Positions 7,201 to 15,730 of a stretch of DNA of 30,992 nt are shown here, piece by piece. The stretch comes from Thermodesulfobacteriota bacterium (GTDB lineage: Bacteria > Desulfobacterota > DSM-4660 > Desulfatiglandales > Desulfatiglandaceae): assembly GCA_028278625.1 (NCBI GenBank), contig JANQDY010000211.1:1-30992 (forward strand), given 5' to 3'. Below the pieces are notes generated by a model. That model was given only the letters and a program-made list of their open reading frames with translations, ran no database searches and was not told where the DNA came from. A program made the position numbers and the translations under genes. The first letter of the stretch is position 1; each line of letters begins with the position of its first letter.

Positions 7201-8127
7201 ATGTCCCGGAAAAACTACCAGGTCCTTTCGCCCAAGGAACTGAACCGCTGGCTGGAAGACGAAAAGTCTTTCTACCTGATCGATACGCTGTTGGACAACC
7301 ACTTTCAAAAGGTTCGTTTGCCAGGCGCCGTCAACGCCTGTGTCTTTCAGGTGATCTTTATGGATCAGATTCAAAAGATCGTTGACGGTAAATCAGCCCC
7401 GATTGTTGTCTACGGATCCAGCGGCCGCTCCATGGACGCTGCCAACGCCGCAAAAAAACTCGTTGATAACGGCTATGAAGACGTCCATGTTCTGGAGGGG
7501 GGTATCTCAGCTTGGCGCGGTGCGGGGCTCCCTCTTGAAGGTGAGGGCACCGGAGCCGCAGATGATCCAGAAACCCTTCTCTATCTTGAAAGCGGTTCCT
7601 ATGAAGTGGATATCGAACAAAGCACCATACAGTGGTGGGGACGAAATGCCAACACCACCCATTTCGGAAATGTGAAAATAGCCAGTGGCGGATTGGCGGT
7701 GAATGACGGCATTCTGACCGGCAGTATTACCATTGACATGAATTCCATCACCAATATTAACCTTCTAGGGGATGATCTTCAGCCGGTTCTCATTTCCCAT
7801 CTCAAGAGCGATGATTTCTTTCTCACCACGCTTTTTCCGAAGGCGGAGTTTACCATCACCGGCGCAAAACCCGTTGAAAAGCCCTTTTTAAGCATTCCCA
7901 ACTATCATATAAAGGGATCCCTTGAGATCAGGGGTATCAAAGCCGAGCAGGACTTCATGGCCACCATCGCCGGTACCCCGGGAAAAGGGTTGGCGGCAGA
8001 AGCCCATTTCGACATCGATCGCACCCGCTGGGGCGTCATTTACGGCTCGGCGCGGTTTTTTGAACACCTCGGAATGCACCTGGTATTTGACCTCATCAGC
8101 TTTCAGGTGCGCTTGATCGCTGTTTGA
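7201..8127 (+). CDS. rhodanese-like / YceI-like fusion protein, rhodanese site degenerate
   Basis: A 308-residue two-domain protein. Residues 5-115 form a rhodanese-like domain: LIDTLLDNHFQKVRLPGAVN, then IVVYGSSGRSMDAANAAKKL and VLEGGISAWRGAGLPLE at its end. The active-site loop, normally C-x-x-G-x-R/S after the VVY strand, has Gly72 in place of the cysteine, so sulfur transfer by the usual persulfide is not possible. Residues 125-308 resemble YceI, a lipocalin-like barrel that binds isoprenoids or other hydrophobic ligands (YEVDIEQSTIQWWGRN; SHLKSDDFF; a closing RTRWG-type turn). There is no signal peptide, unlike classical periplasmic YceI. AGGGAGG lies upstream of the ATG. It converges with the FAD protein gene. 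Function not assigned; a cytoplasmic ligand-binding or sensing role is speculation. Confidence 0.8.
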   Translation: MSRKNYQVLSPKELNRWLEDEKSFYLIDTLLDNHFQKVRLPGAVNACVFQVIFMDQIQKIVDGKSAPIVVYGSSGRSMDAANAAKKLVDNGYEDVHVLEGGISAWRGAGLPLEGEGTGAADDPETLLYLESGSYEVDIEQSTIQWWGRNANTTHFGNVKIASGGLAVNDGILTGSITIDMNSITNINLLGDDLQPVLISHLKSDDFFLTTLFPKAEFTITGAKPVEKPFLSIPNYHIKGSLEIRGIKAEQDFMATIAGTPGKGLAAEAHFDIDRTRWGVIYGSARFFEHLGMHLVFDLISFQVRLIAV

Positions 8128-8174
8128 TCCATCGGCGCATTGGTGTTTTTTGGGGGCCGTTTCTTCAAAAAGAC

Positions 8175-9911
8175 TCAAGGAAACACCAGATCGACCCAGT
8201 CATGCGCAATCATCTTAGTGGATCTGGCACTGCCATGGGCCATGCTGGCATCAATGATCTGCCCCCGGGTCATGGCGCCGACAGCATAAATACGGGACGA
8301 TTTCACGGCACTCCCGCCTTCCCCGGTGCGTAAAACCAGATGGCTTAAAGGGTCCACCCAAAGGCTCCCATTGCTGCAATTCCGCGATTCCGAATCGGCC
8401 ATTGCCTTGTCCGCACATTCGTCCAGCCGATCCTTCCCCCTAAAAGGTTCAATTTCAACGGTTCCGGATCGAAGGAGGTTTTGCGCCAGAGGGTCGTTGT
8501 TCTGATTGTAATATGGACTCTGACCCCTCGCATCCACCACATAAGAATGGCTTTCGGTGTCGGTTGAACCTTTCGGGCTACGAAAAGCAAATAAAAAACG
8601 ATCTTTCAGGACGTTGAAGGGAGGGTTTTGGGCCACTTTCCTGACCTTGACCAAACCGGACCGCATGAGTGCCAATAGTTTCACCCCATTGATCATGGGC
8701 ATGGGTGCCGCGTGGACAAAGAAAAGCGACTTGTAATGCCTTTCGAACCGTATCCGTTCATCAGGGTTGAGGGCCAGATAGGCCCTTCGAACCATTGGAA
8801 ACAGCTGCTGCAAAACAGTCTGCCACAAGAGTTCTCCCTCGGAACCGTCACCTTCTCTGGCTTGCTGTATGTGCCGTTCAAGGCCCTCTATCGGTGATGC
8901 GCCAGGATTCGTGACTTCCCCCCAGGGAAAGGCATGTCCGTACGCCCGCTCCAGATCTTTGTTCAGAAGCAAGAACACGTCTTTGAGCGTCAGCTCTCCG
9001 TTGCGGTCAACAATTTCAACAATGCTTTCTCTGTTGAGGAATCGATTTTTGTAGGATCCGTTTCGACCGCGGACCGCGGGTAACATGCCCTGCCTGGAAT
9101 AGAGTGTGAGGCGTCTGGGGTTGGATGGTGGGAAATATAGGACCTCTCCTGAATCCGTTTTTTTGAAACTGCCGTCGGATGTCAGGGTCAGCACCGCATC
9201 GATGGCGCTGAGACTCGTCCCGATGATCGCCACATCCGCGCCTTTCGGGATTTGGGATTGAAGAAAGGTTGCCGGCCAGGGGGAAGCGAAATATCCGGCA
9301 CTGCTTTTTTTATCAGACCAATGCCCGGTTGCCAAAAGAACGCGATCGGCGAACAACACCAATGCTTTTTGCGATGCCAAATGCCGAGCGGTTATACGGA
9401 CTTGTTTATGGGCATTCTCCAGAACGTTTATGACTTCATGGCCGGGGTGTAGCCTTACCCCTATGCCAATCTCTTGGGCCTGTGAAACAGCGCCCATAAA
9501 TCGCGCCTTGAGATATTCCCCCATAACGGGTCGAGGATAGTGCAAACACCCCGGGTCCGGGCTGTTTGCCGCCGTTAAGGGGTCCTTGAGCCCGGGAAAA
9601 CGTCTTTCCAAATCCTTGCGGCTTCCTTCAACCCAAATCAACAGATCATCGGGCTTTCCCAATCGAATGCTCATATCCCGTGCGCACATGTTGATGAGAT
9701 GAAAATTCTTGGCCTGCTGATCGCTATGGGGAAATCCGGGTCCGAACACTTCATTCTTCTCAAAGACATGGATTTCGATCTTCCGTTCAAGGGCTTTTCC
9801 CCGCCGCAATCGATTTCCAAATTCTTCAACAAGCTGGAGCAGCATGGACGTTCCGGTAAGACCGCCGCCGATGATGCAAAAGGAAAACGCTTTCTTCAGT
9901 GTCTCATACAT
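8175..9911 (-). CDS. FAD/NAD(P)-binding protein (PF13454-like)
   Basis: A 578-residue flavoprotein-like protein. An N-terminal dinucleotide site reads FCIIGGGLTGTSML (Gly15-x-Gly17-x-x-Gly20) and is followed by the PxF-x-x-P type loop EVFGPGFPH. A second nucleotide site is at about 227-240 (VAIIGTSLSAIDAVL), preceded by LLATGHW. A C-terminal ATG-like turn, IYAVGAMTRGQ, closes the FAD fold. This layout is that of the FAD-NAD(P)-binding family (often annotated hydroxyacylglutathione-hydrolase-like or FAD-dependent urate hydroxylase-like); no substrate is known for it. AAAGG lies close before the ATG. It is transcribed alone, converging with the rhodanese-YceI gene 47 bases away and divergent from the metallophosphoesterase. 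I cannot assign a reaction. Confidence 0.75.
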   Translation of the reverse strand: MYETLKKAFSFCIIGGGLTGTSMLLQLVEEFGNRLRRGKALERKIEIHVFEKNEVFGPGFPHSDQQAKNFHLINMCARDMSIRLGKPDDLLIWVEGSRKDLERRFPGLKDPLTAANSPDPGCLHYPRPVMGEYLKARFMGAVSQAQEIGIGVRLHPGHEVINVLENAHKQVRITARHLASQKALVLFADRVLLATGHWSDKKSSAGYFASPWPATFLQSQIPKGADVAIIGTSLSAIDAVLTLTSDGSFKKTDSGEVLYFPPSNPRRLTLYSRQGMLPAVRGRNGSYKNRFLNRESIVEIVDRNGELTLKDVFLLLNKDLERAYGHAFPWGEVTNPGASPIEGLERHIQQAREGDGSEGELLWQTVLQQLFPMVRRAYLALNPDERIRFERHYKSLFFVHAAPMPMINGVKLLALMRSGLVKVRKVAQNPPFNVLKDRFLFAFRSPKGSTDTESHSYVVDARGQSPYYNQNNDPLAQNLLRSGTVEIEPFRGKDRLDECADKAMADSESRNCSNGSLWVDPLSHLVLRTGEGGSAVKSSRIYAVGAMTRGQIIDASMAHGSARSTKMIAHDWVDLVFP

Positions 9912-10136
9912 TGCCTTTTGATGCTGATCTCTTTATACTGGAAAGATGACAATCATCATCATGAGAGCTACCACATATCATCTGCGACCGCAACATTCAG
10001 GACTCCCGCCCATGAATCCGGCATGTGACCAAAGGCTGCTTTCCGGTGTAACCCTGCTGAAGCGTTTTCAAGTTGTGAACGGCTCGCAATAGGAATGCTC
10101 CACCCAAATAAAGTTACCAAACAGGAGATTATGATC

Positions 10137-11441
10137 ATGAAACGAAGAGATTTCTTAAAAGGGATGGCGATTGCTGGCGCCGCATCTTTGGCTGGCGGCC
10201 TCGAAATGGTGCCCAGACCAAACGGACCGAGAGAGTCCCATGCGGCCTCTGGGAGAAACAAACGGGTCTTCATCAGTGACATACACATGAATGTGGACGG
10301 CAGATACTCCTGGCTGGTGAAGCATGCCGTTGATCTGGCACGGTTTTTGACGGAACTAAACGCCAGAGAAGACGTTTCGGAATTGATTATTCTGGGTGAT
10401 CTTCTGGATGATTGGGTTTGCCCCGCTGAATTTACACCTCAGACCTTTTCTGACGTTCTTTCCGCCAACATGAACAATGGCGTGGTGCCGGCCCTTCAAG
10501 AAATCTGCCGCAATCAGGCCATCGACGTTACCTATGTGACGGGGAACCACGATATGCTCTCCTTTGAATCCTGGAACAAGGAAGCGATCACCGCGTTTTT
10601 TCCGGACATGCATATCATTTCAGATTCTCCCGGTCTCGGTGCCTGGACCATGGACGATGTCATCTGGGCCGAGCACGGTCATCGATATACCCTCTTCAAC
10701 GCCCCTGACACCTGGAGCCGGTCCGGCGGGCACCTCCCCATGGGATATTTTATCTCAAGATTGGCCGCATCCAAATCCATTGCACAAGAGCAGGACTACA
10801 CCACACCGGAAGTGCTGGATCTCTTTTTCAATTCGCCCGGCAATGTTCAGGAATACCTGGAAGAAGCGGGCTATGTTGGAAATGTCGGCGGCATTATTGA
10901 CGACGCGCTGATCACCGCAGTGTTTTTCGCCATCGCGCTGTGGGCGGGAAAGGGGCCTCTCAGTCAATTTAACATGGATTTCCTGGACGGATTCACGGAT
11001 GATCCCACCGTTGAAAGGATTGCGCTCACGTACGATGCCATCTTCAGCAAGTGGCCCAACCGGCAGAATATCGTCGATCATTATGACGCCCTCTTCAATG
11101 AATTGGGATATCTCAACAGCGCCGCCAATCTGCTCTTTGAAATGCCTGACCGAATCAAGGATCTCTACCCTTTCACCCCGCAAATTATTGTTTTCGGCCA
11201 CACCCATGTGCCGGCCTTTCAATATCATTCAGGGGATGTGGAAACCATCTACGTCAACACCGGCACCTGGGTGGACCAGAAACCCCACATGACCTGGGCT
11301 GAAATCGAAATTGATGAAAGCGCTGGCAATCAGAAGGATTATACGGTGTCCCTCTGGTTTTACGGTGATCAGTCGCCACGGCACAAAGGCACCATCAGCG
11401 TGCCCATGGAGAAAAAAGTGACAATCCCCCGGCACCGATGA
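10137..11441 (+). CDS. Tat-exported calcineurin-like metallophosphoesterase
   Basis: A 434-residue protein with a twin-arginine signal, KRRDFLKGM followed by AIAGAASLAG, so export in folded, metal-loaded form is likely. All phosphoesterase blocks are present: DIH (Asp48, His50), GDLLDD (Asp88), GNHD (Asn137, His138), EHGHR (about 179-183) and GHTHV near the C-terminus. The ATG at 10137 is chosen because AGGAG is 8 bases upstream and the Tat motif begins there; an ATG two codons earlier is too close to the ribosome site. Between the GNHD and GHTH blocks lies a long insert (about 185-340) that includes a hydrophobic stretch at 253-270. Substrate unknown: relatives cleave phosphomonoesters, diesters or lipid-linked nucleotides. 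The gene is followed 72 bases later by an amidase on the same strand. Confidence 0.85.
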   Translation: MKRRDFLKGMAIAGAASLAGGLEMVPRPNGPRESHAASGRNKRVFISDIHMNVDGRYSWLVKHAVDLARFLTELNAREDVSELIILGDLLDDWVCPAEFTPQTFSDVLSANMNNGVVPALQEICRNQAIDVTYVTGNHDMLSFESWNKEAITAFFPDMHIISDSPGLGAWTMDDVIWAEHGHRYTLFNAPDTWSRSGGHLPMGYFISRLAASKSIAQEQDYTTPEVLDLFFNSPGNVQEYLEEAGYVGNVGGIIDDALITAVFFAIALWAGKGPLSQFNMDFLDGFTDDPTVERIALTYDAIFSKWPNRQNIVDHYDALFNELGYLNSAANLLFEMPDRIKDLYPFTPQIIVFGHTHVPAFQYHSGDVETIYVNTGTWVDQKPHMTWAEIEIDESAGNQKDYTVSLWFYGDQSPRHKGTISVPMEKKVTIPRHR

Positions 11442-11513
11442 CGTCCTGATTCCGCGGTTGAACAAACCGGACGGCTTTTGACCCTGAGGTTTTTTCTGAA
11501 AAGTGATCCCCCC

Positions 11514-12920
11514 ATGGAATCCCTGCTTTACAAACCGGCTTTTGAGCTGGCGGACATGATCCGCCGCAAAGAGATTTCCCCTGTGGAACTGATGAAGATA
11601 ACCCTTGCGCGCATCGAAGCCGTCAACCCGGCCATCAATGCCTTCGTCGACCTGTGCCCGGATGAAGCCCTGGCCCAGGCCGCAAAGGTGGAAGAGCAGG
11701 TTGTAAATGGAGAAGAAGCAGGACCCCTTTGCGGCATTCCCTTGGGGGTGAAAGATCTGGAAGACGTTGGCGGCATGGTCACCAGCTTCGGATCAGTCCC
11801 TTACAGACGGAATGTTGCCAAAAGGGACTCCGTTCAGGTGGCTCGCCTCAGGAGGGCCGGTGCCATCATTGTGGGAAAAACCAATACCCCGGAATTCGGG
11901 TTTACGGGATTCACCAAAAACCGGCTGTTCGGTGTCACAAGGAACCCCTGGAATCCCCGCCGAACCCCCGGCGGATCAAGCGGCGGTTCGGCCGCCGCCG
12001 TTTCAGCGGGAATGGTCCCTTTGGCAACGGGATCCGATGCCGGGGGATCGATCCGTATTCCGGCCTCCTATACCGGCTGTTTCGGCATAAAACCGACCGT
12101 CGGGCGCATTCCTCTGGGACCGTCGAACAGGCTTTTAACAACACGCACATGGACATTGGGACCCCTTACCCGAAGCGTTAAGGATGCGGCCCTCTACCTG
12201 GATTGCACCGCCGGATATCACCCCGAGGACCCCGATTCTCTGCCACGCCCACCCTGTTCCTATCTGGATATCCTCGAAGAATGCCCCAAAGGGCTCAGGA
12301 TCGGCTTCAGCCCCGATCTGGGATATGCGAGGGTTCAAAAAGAGGTACAAAATCTGGTGAGAAACGCCGCAAGTTCATTTGAAGGTCTGGGTCACCATGT
12401 GGACATCTGGAACGGGGTTTTCCCGGATGTCAGCAGCGCATGGTCCGATCTGATGAACCGGGAGCTGTATGGTCAGCTCTCGGGGGACTTGGAAAGGGTA
12501 CGACCGGAGTTGGGGCGCACTCTGGTCAAATCTCTCGACAGTGTCATGGCCCTGTCCCTCCATGATCGTATCAACCATCAGATCAGTCGAACCCTATTGA
12601 ACCGGACCTTAAAGGATGCCTTTGAGCGTTTCGATCTCCTTTTGACACCCACCATGCCCACGGAAGCCTTCTCGGCCAAAGGACCCCCTCCCTCTCATAT
12701 CGACGGGCATCCGATCCCTCTCTTGGGAGCCGTGGCATTCACATATCCGTTTAACCTGTCCGGCCACCCTGGGGCCACCGTGCGAGCGGGCTTTACACCA
12801 TCGGGCCTACCGGCGGGCCTTCAGATTGTTGGCCCAAGACACGGTGATGCCCTGGTTTTACAGGCGGCCCATCAGTATAGCATGGCAAACCCATGGAATG
12901 ATCACTGGCCTGAAATCTGA
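11514..12920 (+). CDS. amidase signature family enzyme
   Basis: From the ATG at 11514 the protein has 468 residues, the usual size for the amidase signature family. The Ser-cisSer-Lys triad is complete: Lys80 in GIPLGVKD, cis-Ser155 in TPGGSSGGSAAA and Ser179 in TGSDAGGSIRIPA, with the standard 24-residue distance between the serines. It should hydrolyse a carboxamide. It differs from GatA in context: no gatB or gatC nearby. An in-frame TTG at 11478 adds 12 residues; neither start has a good ribosome site, and I chose the ATG because family members begin at about ELADMIRRKEISPVEL. It may be co-transcribed with the metallophosphoesterase, and it converges with the molybdenum cluster, 32 bases away. 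Substrate unknown. Confidence 0.88.
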   Translation: MESLLYKPAFELADMIRRKEISPVELMKITLARIEAVNPAINAFVDLCPDEALAQAAKVEEQVVNGEEAGPLCGIPLGVKDLEDVGGMVTSFGSVPYRRNVAKRDSVQVARLRRAGAIIVGKTNTPEFGFTGFTKNRLFGVTRNPWNPRRTPGGSSGGSAAAVSAGMVPLATGSDAGGSIRIPASYTGCFGIKPTVGRIPLGPSNRLLTTRTWTLGPLTRSVKDAALYLDCTAGYHPEDPDSLPRPPCSYLDILEECPKGLRIGFSPDLGYARVQKEVQNLVRNAASSFEGLGHHVDIWNGVFPDVSSAWSDLMNRELYGQLSGDLERVRPELGRTLVKSLDSVMALSLHDRINHQISRTLLNRTLKDAFERFDLLLTPTMPTEAFSAKGPPPSHIDGHPIPLLGAVAFTYPFNLSGHPGATVRAGFTPSGLPAGLQIVGPRHGDALVLQAAHQYSMANPWNDHWPEI

Positions 12921-12952
12921 TTTCATGAGATGCTACACTTTTTCCCTTTGCC

Positions 12953-13717
12953 CTAACGCCCGATGGAGATGATCTCCGCCATGATGGCGACGGCGATTTC
13001 CTCCGGCGTCTCCGCGCCGATGTCGAGCCCGATGGGTGCATGGACACGGTCCAGGAGCTCCTGTTTGATCCCCTTCTCCAGCAGTTCGGAGTAGATTTTC
13101 GCCTTTTTGGTACGGCTGCCGATCATTCCAAGGTATCGGGCCTGGGAATCGATAACGGTTTCAAGGGCCACCCCGTCCCACTCATGCCCTCGGGTGACGA
13201 TCACAACATGGCACCAACGGGTGATGGGAAATCTTTCGAGTTCATCTTTCAAATCGCCCACGATGATGTCACGGGCGTCGGGGAACCGCTCCTGATTGGC
13301 ATATTCCTCGCGGTCATCAAATACGATCACGTCCATTCCCAGAAAAGCGCCCAGCCTGGAGAGCTGCTTGCCCAGATGCCCGGCCCCCACGATGAGGAGT
13401 TGCTTTCTGCCGGCAATGACATCAATAAAAATATCGTTTTCACCGCCGCAGACTCCCAAATGCCCCAATTCCACTTCTTTCAGCTTATATTGCACCATTT
13501 TGGGCACACCGTTTTTGATGGCGGTCTTTGCCTCTTCAATCACCTGATTCTCCATGGCGCCGCCCCCAACGCTTCCCACAATACGGCCGTCCGGGAAAAC
13601 CAGCATCTTGGCGCCCACGGCCCTGGGTGTCGATCCGTGGGATCTCACAATGGTCGCCAGTGCAACATTCTCGCCGCTCTTCAGTGTTTTTATTGCCGCT
13701 TCGAAAACATCGATCAT
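12953..13717 (-). CDS. xdhC: XdhC/CoxI-family molybdenum cofactor maturation protein
   Basis: A 254-residue protein with an N-terminal CoxI-like domain (about 10-85: LATIVRSHGSTPRAVGAKML, then GSVGGGAMENQV) and a C-terminal Rossmann XdhC domain (about 105-250: LLIVGAGHLGKQL, then RYLGMIGSRTKK and IGLDIGAETPEEIA). XdhC proteins bind molybdenum cofactor, promote its sulfuration and hand it to xanthine-dehydrogenase-type hydroxylases. The conserved Cys in HLGVCGGENDIF may contact the cofactor. AGGAGGG upstream of the ATG supports the start. It is the last gene of a five-gene minus-strand run, 12 bases after yqeB. No hydroxylase large subunit is in the window, so the client enzyme lies elsewhere. 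Confidence 0.92.
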   Translation of the reverse strand: MIDVFEAAIKTLKSGENVALATIVRSHGSTPRAVGAKMLVFPDGRIVGSVGGGAMENQVIEEAKTAIKNGVPKMVQYKLKEVELGHLGVCGGENDIFIDVIAGRKQLLIVGAGHLGKQLSRLGAFLGMDVIVFDDREEYANQERFPDARDIIVGDLKDELERFPITRWCHVVIVTRGHEWDGVALETVIDSQARYLGMIGSRTKKAKIYSELLEKGIKQELLDRVHAPIGLDIGAETPEEIAVAIMAEIISIGR

Positions 13718-13729
13718 GATATGTCCCTC

Positions 13730-14530
13730 CTAATGGCGGTTAATGGCCATCAAAACTGCTTCCAGGGCCCCGCCTCCAATGGACAGGGCCTTGTCGGAAA
13801 TGGTCCAGCAGTTTTCTTGAACGTCCCTTGGGTCCACGTCGCCGCTTTTAAGTCCTTTATCGACCACCACGCCGTCGTGGAGCAACCCGCGCAGTATCCC
13901 CGAAATGGGGGCCGGAATGGGTGTATCCCCCGCATAGGCGACCACATCACCCGCTTGAACATGTGTCCCGATAGAGATAACTCCCTTAAAGATGCCTTTT
14001 CCTGGAGCTCTGATCACGCGGTCCGAACCAATCCCCTTCACCTCCCCTGGAATACCGGTGTTGGGTATTGCCGAGCCTTTCCAAATCACGCGGCCCAGGG
14101 TATGGCCCCGTTTGGTCTCCACCACGGCGTGAACATCGTCGCCTGCCGTAAATCCGGGTCCCAGTCCCACCACAAATTCCGCATCATTCTTTTTGGTACC
14201 CACGTTCTTTTTGGCCATGATGGCGTCGATGACGGCAAAAGGCGCCATCTCTTTTGCGATTTCCCCCTGAGGATCCACGATAACCGGTATCACACCTTCC
14301 CCCAGTGCCTTTAGAATATCCGCACGGTTATTGGCTCTACGGGCAACCATATCTTCAACGGTTGTTTTCCCTTCATAAACGGCATCTGAGAACGAAACGG
14401 TTCTCCTGACCGTGAGGGGCTTTTCAATCTCCGTCATCATGACCGGAAAACCGCTTCGCCAAAACCGTGCGGCAACACCGGTTGCCAGATCTCCCGCTCC
14501 TCTGATGACAATTGTTTTCTCTTTAAACAT
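13730..14530 (-). CDS. yqeB: YqeB, EF2563-type selenium-dependent molybdenum hydroxylase accessory protein
   Basis: A 266-residue protein from the ATG at 14530. It starts MFKEKTIVIRGAGDLATGVA, a Rossmann-like nucleotide motif, and has the marker stretches GLGPGFTAGDDVHAVVET and GHTLGRVIW, then a C-terminal barrel-like part with a biotinyl/lipoyl-fold look (GVISIGTHVQAGDVVAYAGD). Known family context is the selenium-dependent molybdenum hydroxylase system, where YqeB accompanies YqeC, SelD and XDH-like enzymes; its exact biochemical step is not established. A TTG at 14557 with GAGG upstream is an alternative start that would add 9 residues outside the conserved domain. It sits between the MoeA-like gene and xdhC in one operon. 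Selenium use is suggested by the family, not proven here. Confidence 0.88.
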   Translation of the reverse strand: MFKEKTIVIRGAGDLATGVAARFWRSGFPVMMTEIEKPLTVRRTVSFSDAVYEGKTTVEDMVARRANNRADILKALGEGVIPVIVDPQGEIAKEMAPFAVIDAIMAKKNVGTKKNDAEFVVGLGPGFTAGDDVHAVVETKRGHTLGRVIWKGSAIPNTGIPGEVKGIGSDRVIRAPGKGIFKGVISIGTHVQAGDVVAYAGDTPIPAPISGILRGLLHDGVVVDKGLKSGDVDPRDVQENCWTISDKALSIGGGALEAVLMAINRH

Positions 14531-14608
14531 GTTCGATACCCAATCCCTTCCAGTCAAGGGCTGAACCTCAAGTTTTGGTCCTGACCCCTGTACCCTTCAA
14601 TATATGCG

Positions 14609-15655
14609 CTACTTTCCAAATGAACATCTGGGAAAGTGACACGTGTCACATTCCAAACACATGCCACCGTGTGCCATTTCCGCAAGATCTTTCCGGCTAA
14701 TCCGCTCGCCCGCCAGAACCCTCGGCAGAATCAGGTCCAGCACCGTGGCCCGGAAAAACAGAACGCAGGCCGGTAGCCCCAGCACGGGAACATCACCAAA
14801 ACGGCCATAAAGAAACATGGCGCCCGGCAGGACCGGTGTTCCGTAAACCACATCTTCCGCGCCGGCATCCGCAATGGCCACACGGGTAATGTCGTCCGGA
14901 TCGACGCTCATGCCGCCCGCAACCACGATCATTTCAGCACCGTCTCCAAGGTATTTTCCAATTTCAGCCGCGATTCTCTCCCGATCATCGGGAGCAAAGG
15001 ATATTCCCATGATGGCGCAGTCAAAGTCCCGCAGTTTGCTGCGAATAATCGGCGCGAATTTATCCTCGATTAGTCCTGAAAAGACTTCGTTCCCAGTGAT
15101 AACGATACCTGTCTTTGGCTTCAGAAACGGCTTTACCGAGAAAAACCCGTCCGCTTCCCGGGCGATTTCCTCAGCTGCCTGAAGGTTTGTTTCGTCAATG
15201 ATGAGAGGGATCGCCCGCACGCCTGCGATGACATCACCCTTTAAAACAACGGAATTGGTGTGCCTGGCGGAGCAGCTGATGTCGGGTACCAGATTAATTT
15301 CCGTGAGTGCTGCCACATTCACCTTCAACAATCCCCGCTGACCCGCTTTCAGCTGAATTTTTCCCTCGGAGGCATTGGGATCAAAAAACACCCCTTCCCC
15401 TGCCAGGGCCGTGGCCAGACGAAGGGCCGCGTCGTCCTCGTGTATTTCCCCCGGTTCCAGCTCCAAAACATAGAGATGCTCCTTTCCAACCCTTTTCAGG
15501 TGGGAAATATCCTCTTCTCTGATGATATGCCCTTTTTTAAAGGCCGGCCCCTTGAACTGTCCGGGCCTGATTTCCGTAATATCGTGGGCCAAAACGGTTC
15601 CCACGGATGCTTCGACGGAAATAACCTTTGCAGAAGACTTGAACTTGTTTGCCAT
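14609..15655 (-). CDS. MoeA/MogA-like molybdopterin-binding protein with C-terminal Cys cluster
   Basis: A 348-residue protein. The N-terminal half resembles the MoeA linker region (VGTVLAHDITEIRPGQFKG); the second half is a MoCF-biosynthesis domain with GIVITGNEVFSGLIEDKF (about 182-200) and EMIVVAGGMSVDPDDITR (about 239-257), the molybdopterin-binding signature. It ends with C-x2-C-x2-C-x4-C (Cys333, 336, 339, 344), a tail shared by many standalone proteins of this kind near molybdenum hydroxylase genes, probably a metal or cluster site. It is shorter than MoeA (about 400) and lacks MoeA's C-terminal domain. It probably helps load or insert molybdenum or a variant cofactor for a hydroxylase. 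GGAG eight bases upstream supports the ATG at 15655. It lies 75 bases after the DUF364 gene and 78 before yqeB. Confidence 0.85.
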   Translation of the reverse strand: MANKFKSSAKVISVEASVGTVLAHDITEIRPGQFKGPAFKKGHIIREEDISHLKRVGKEHLYVLELEPGEIHEDDAALRLATALAGEGVFFDPNASEGKIQLKAGQRGLLKVNVAALTEINLVPDISCSARHTNSVVLKGDVIAGVRAIPLIIDETNLQAAEEIAREADGFFSVKPFLKPKTGIVITGNEVFSGLIEDKFAPIIRSKLRDFDCAIMGISFAPDDRERIAAEIGKYLGDGAEMIVVAGGMSVDPDDITRVAIADAGAEDVVYGTPVLPGAMFLYGRFGDVPVLGLPACVLFFRATVLDLILPRVLAGERISRKDLAEMAHGGMCLECDTCHFPRCSFGK

Positions 15656-15730
15656 GTACTAACTCCACTCACCAAAAATCCCTTGCCCGGACGCTAGACG
15701 GTGCTCTCTTTTAAAGACACATGGGGTGAT

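Noticed and set aside
8142..8187. GGTGTTT ... AAACACC inverted repeat between convergent genes, possible terminator
   Set aside because: The 32-base loop does not form a good stem and no proper T-tract follows; partly overlaps the end of the FAD gene.
9945..9965. repeated ATC triplets upstream of the FAD protein gene
   Set aside because: Only a few copies, no symmetry or array; simple low-complexity sequence.
11455..11479. CGGTT-gaaca-AACCG hairpin followed by TTTT after the metallophosphoesterase gene
   Set aside because: Stem of 5 bp, T-run short and displaced; too weak to call a terminator.
13040..14314. 424-codon open frame on the plus strand
   Set aside because: Antisense to xdhC and yqeB, both with clear family motifs; the translation resembles nothing known.
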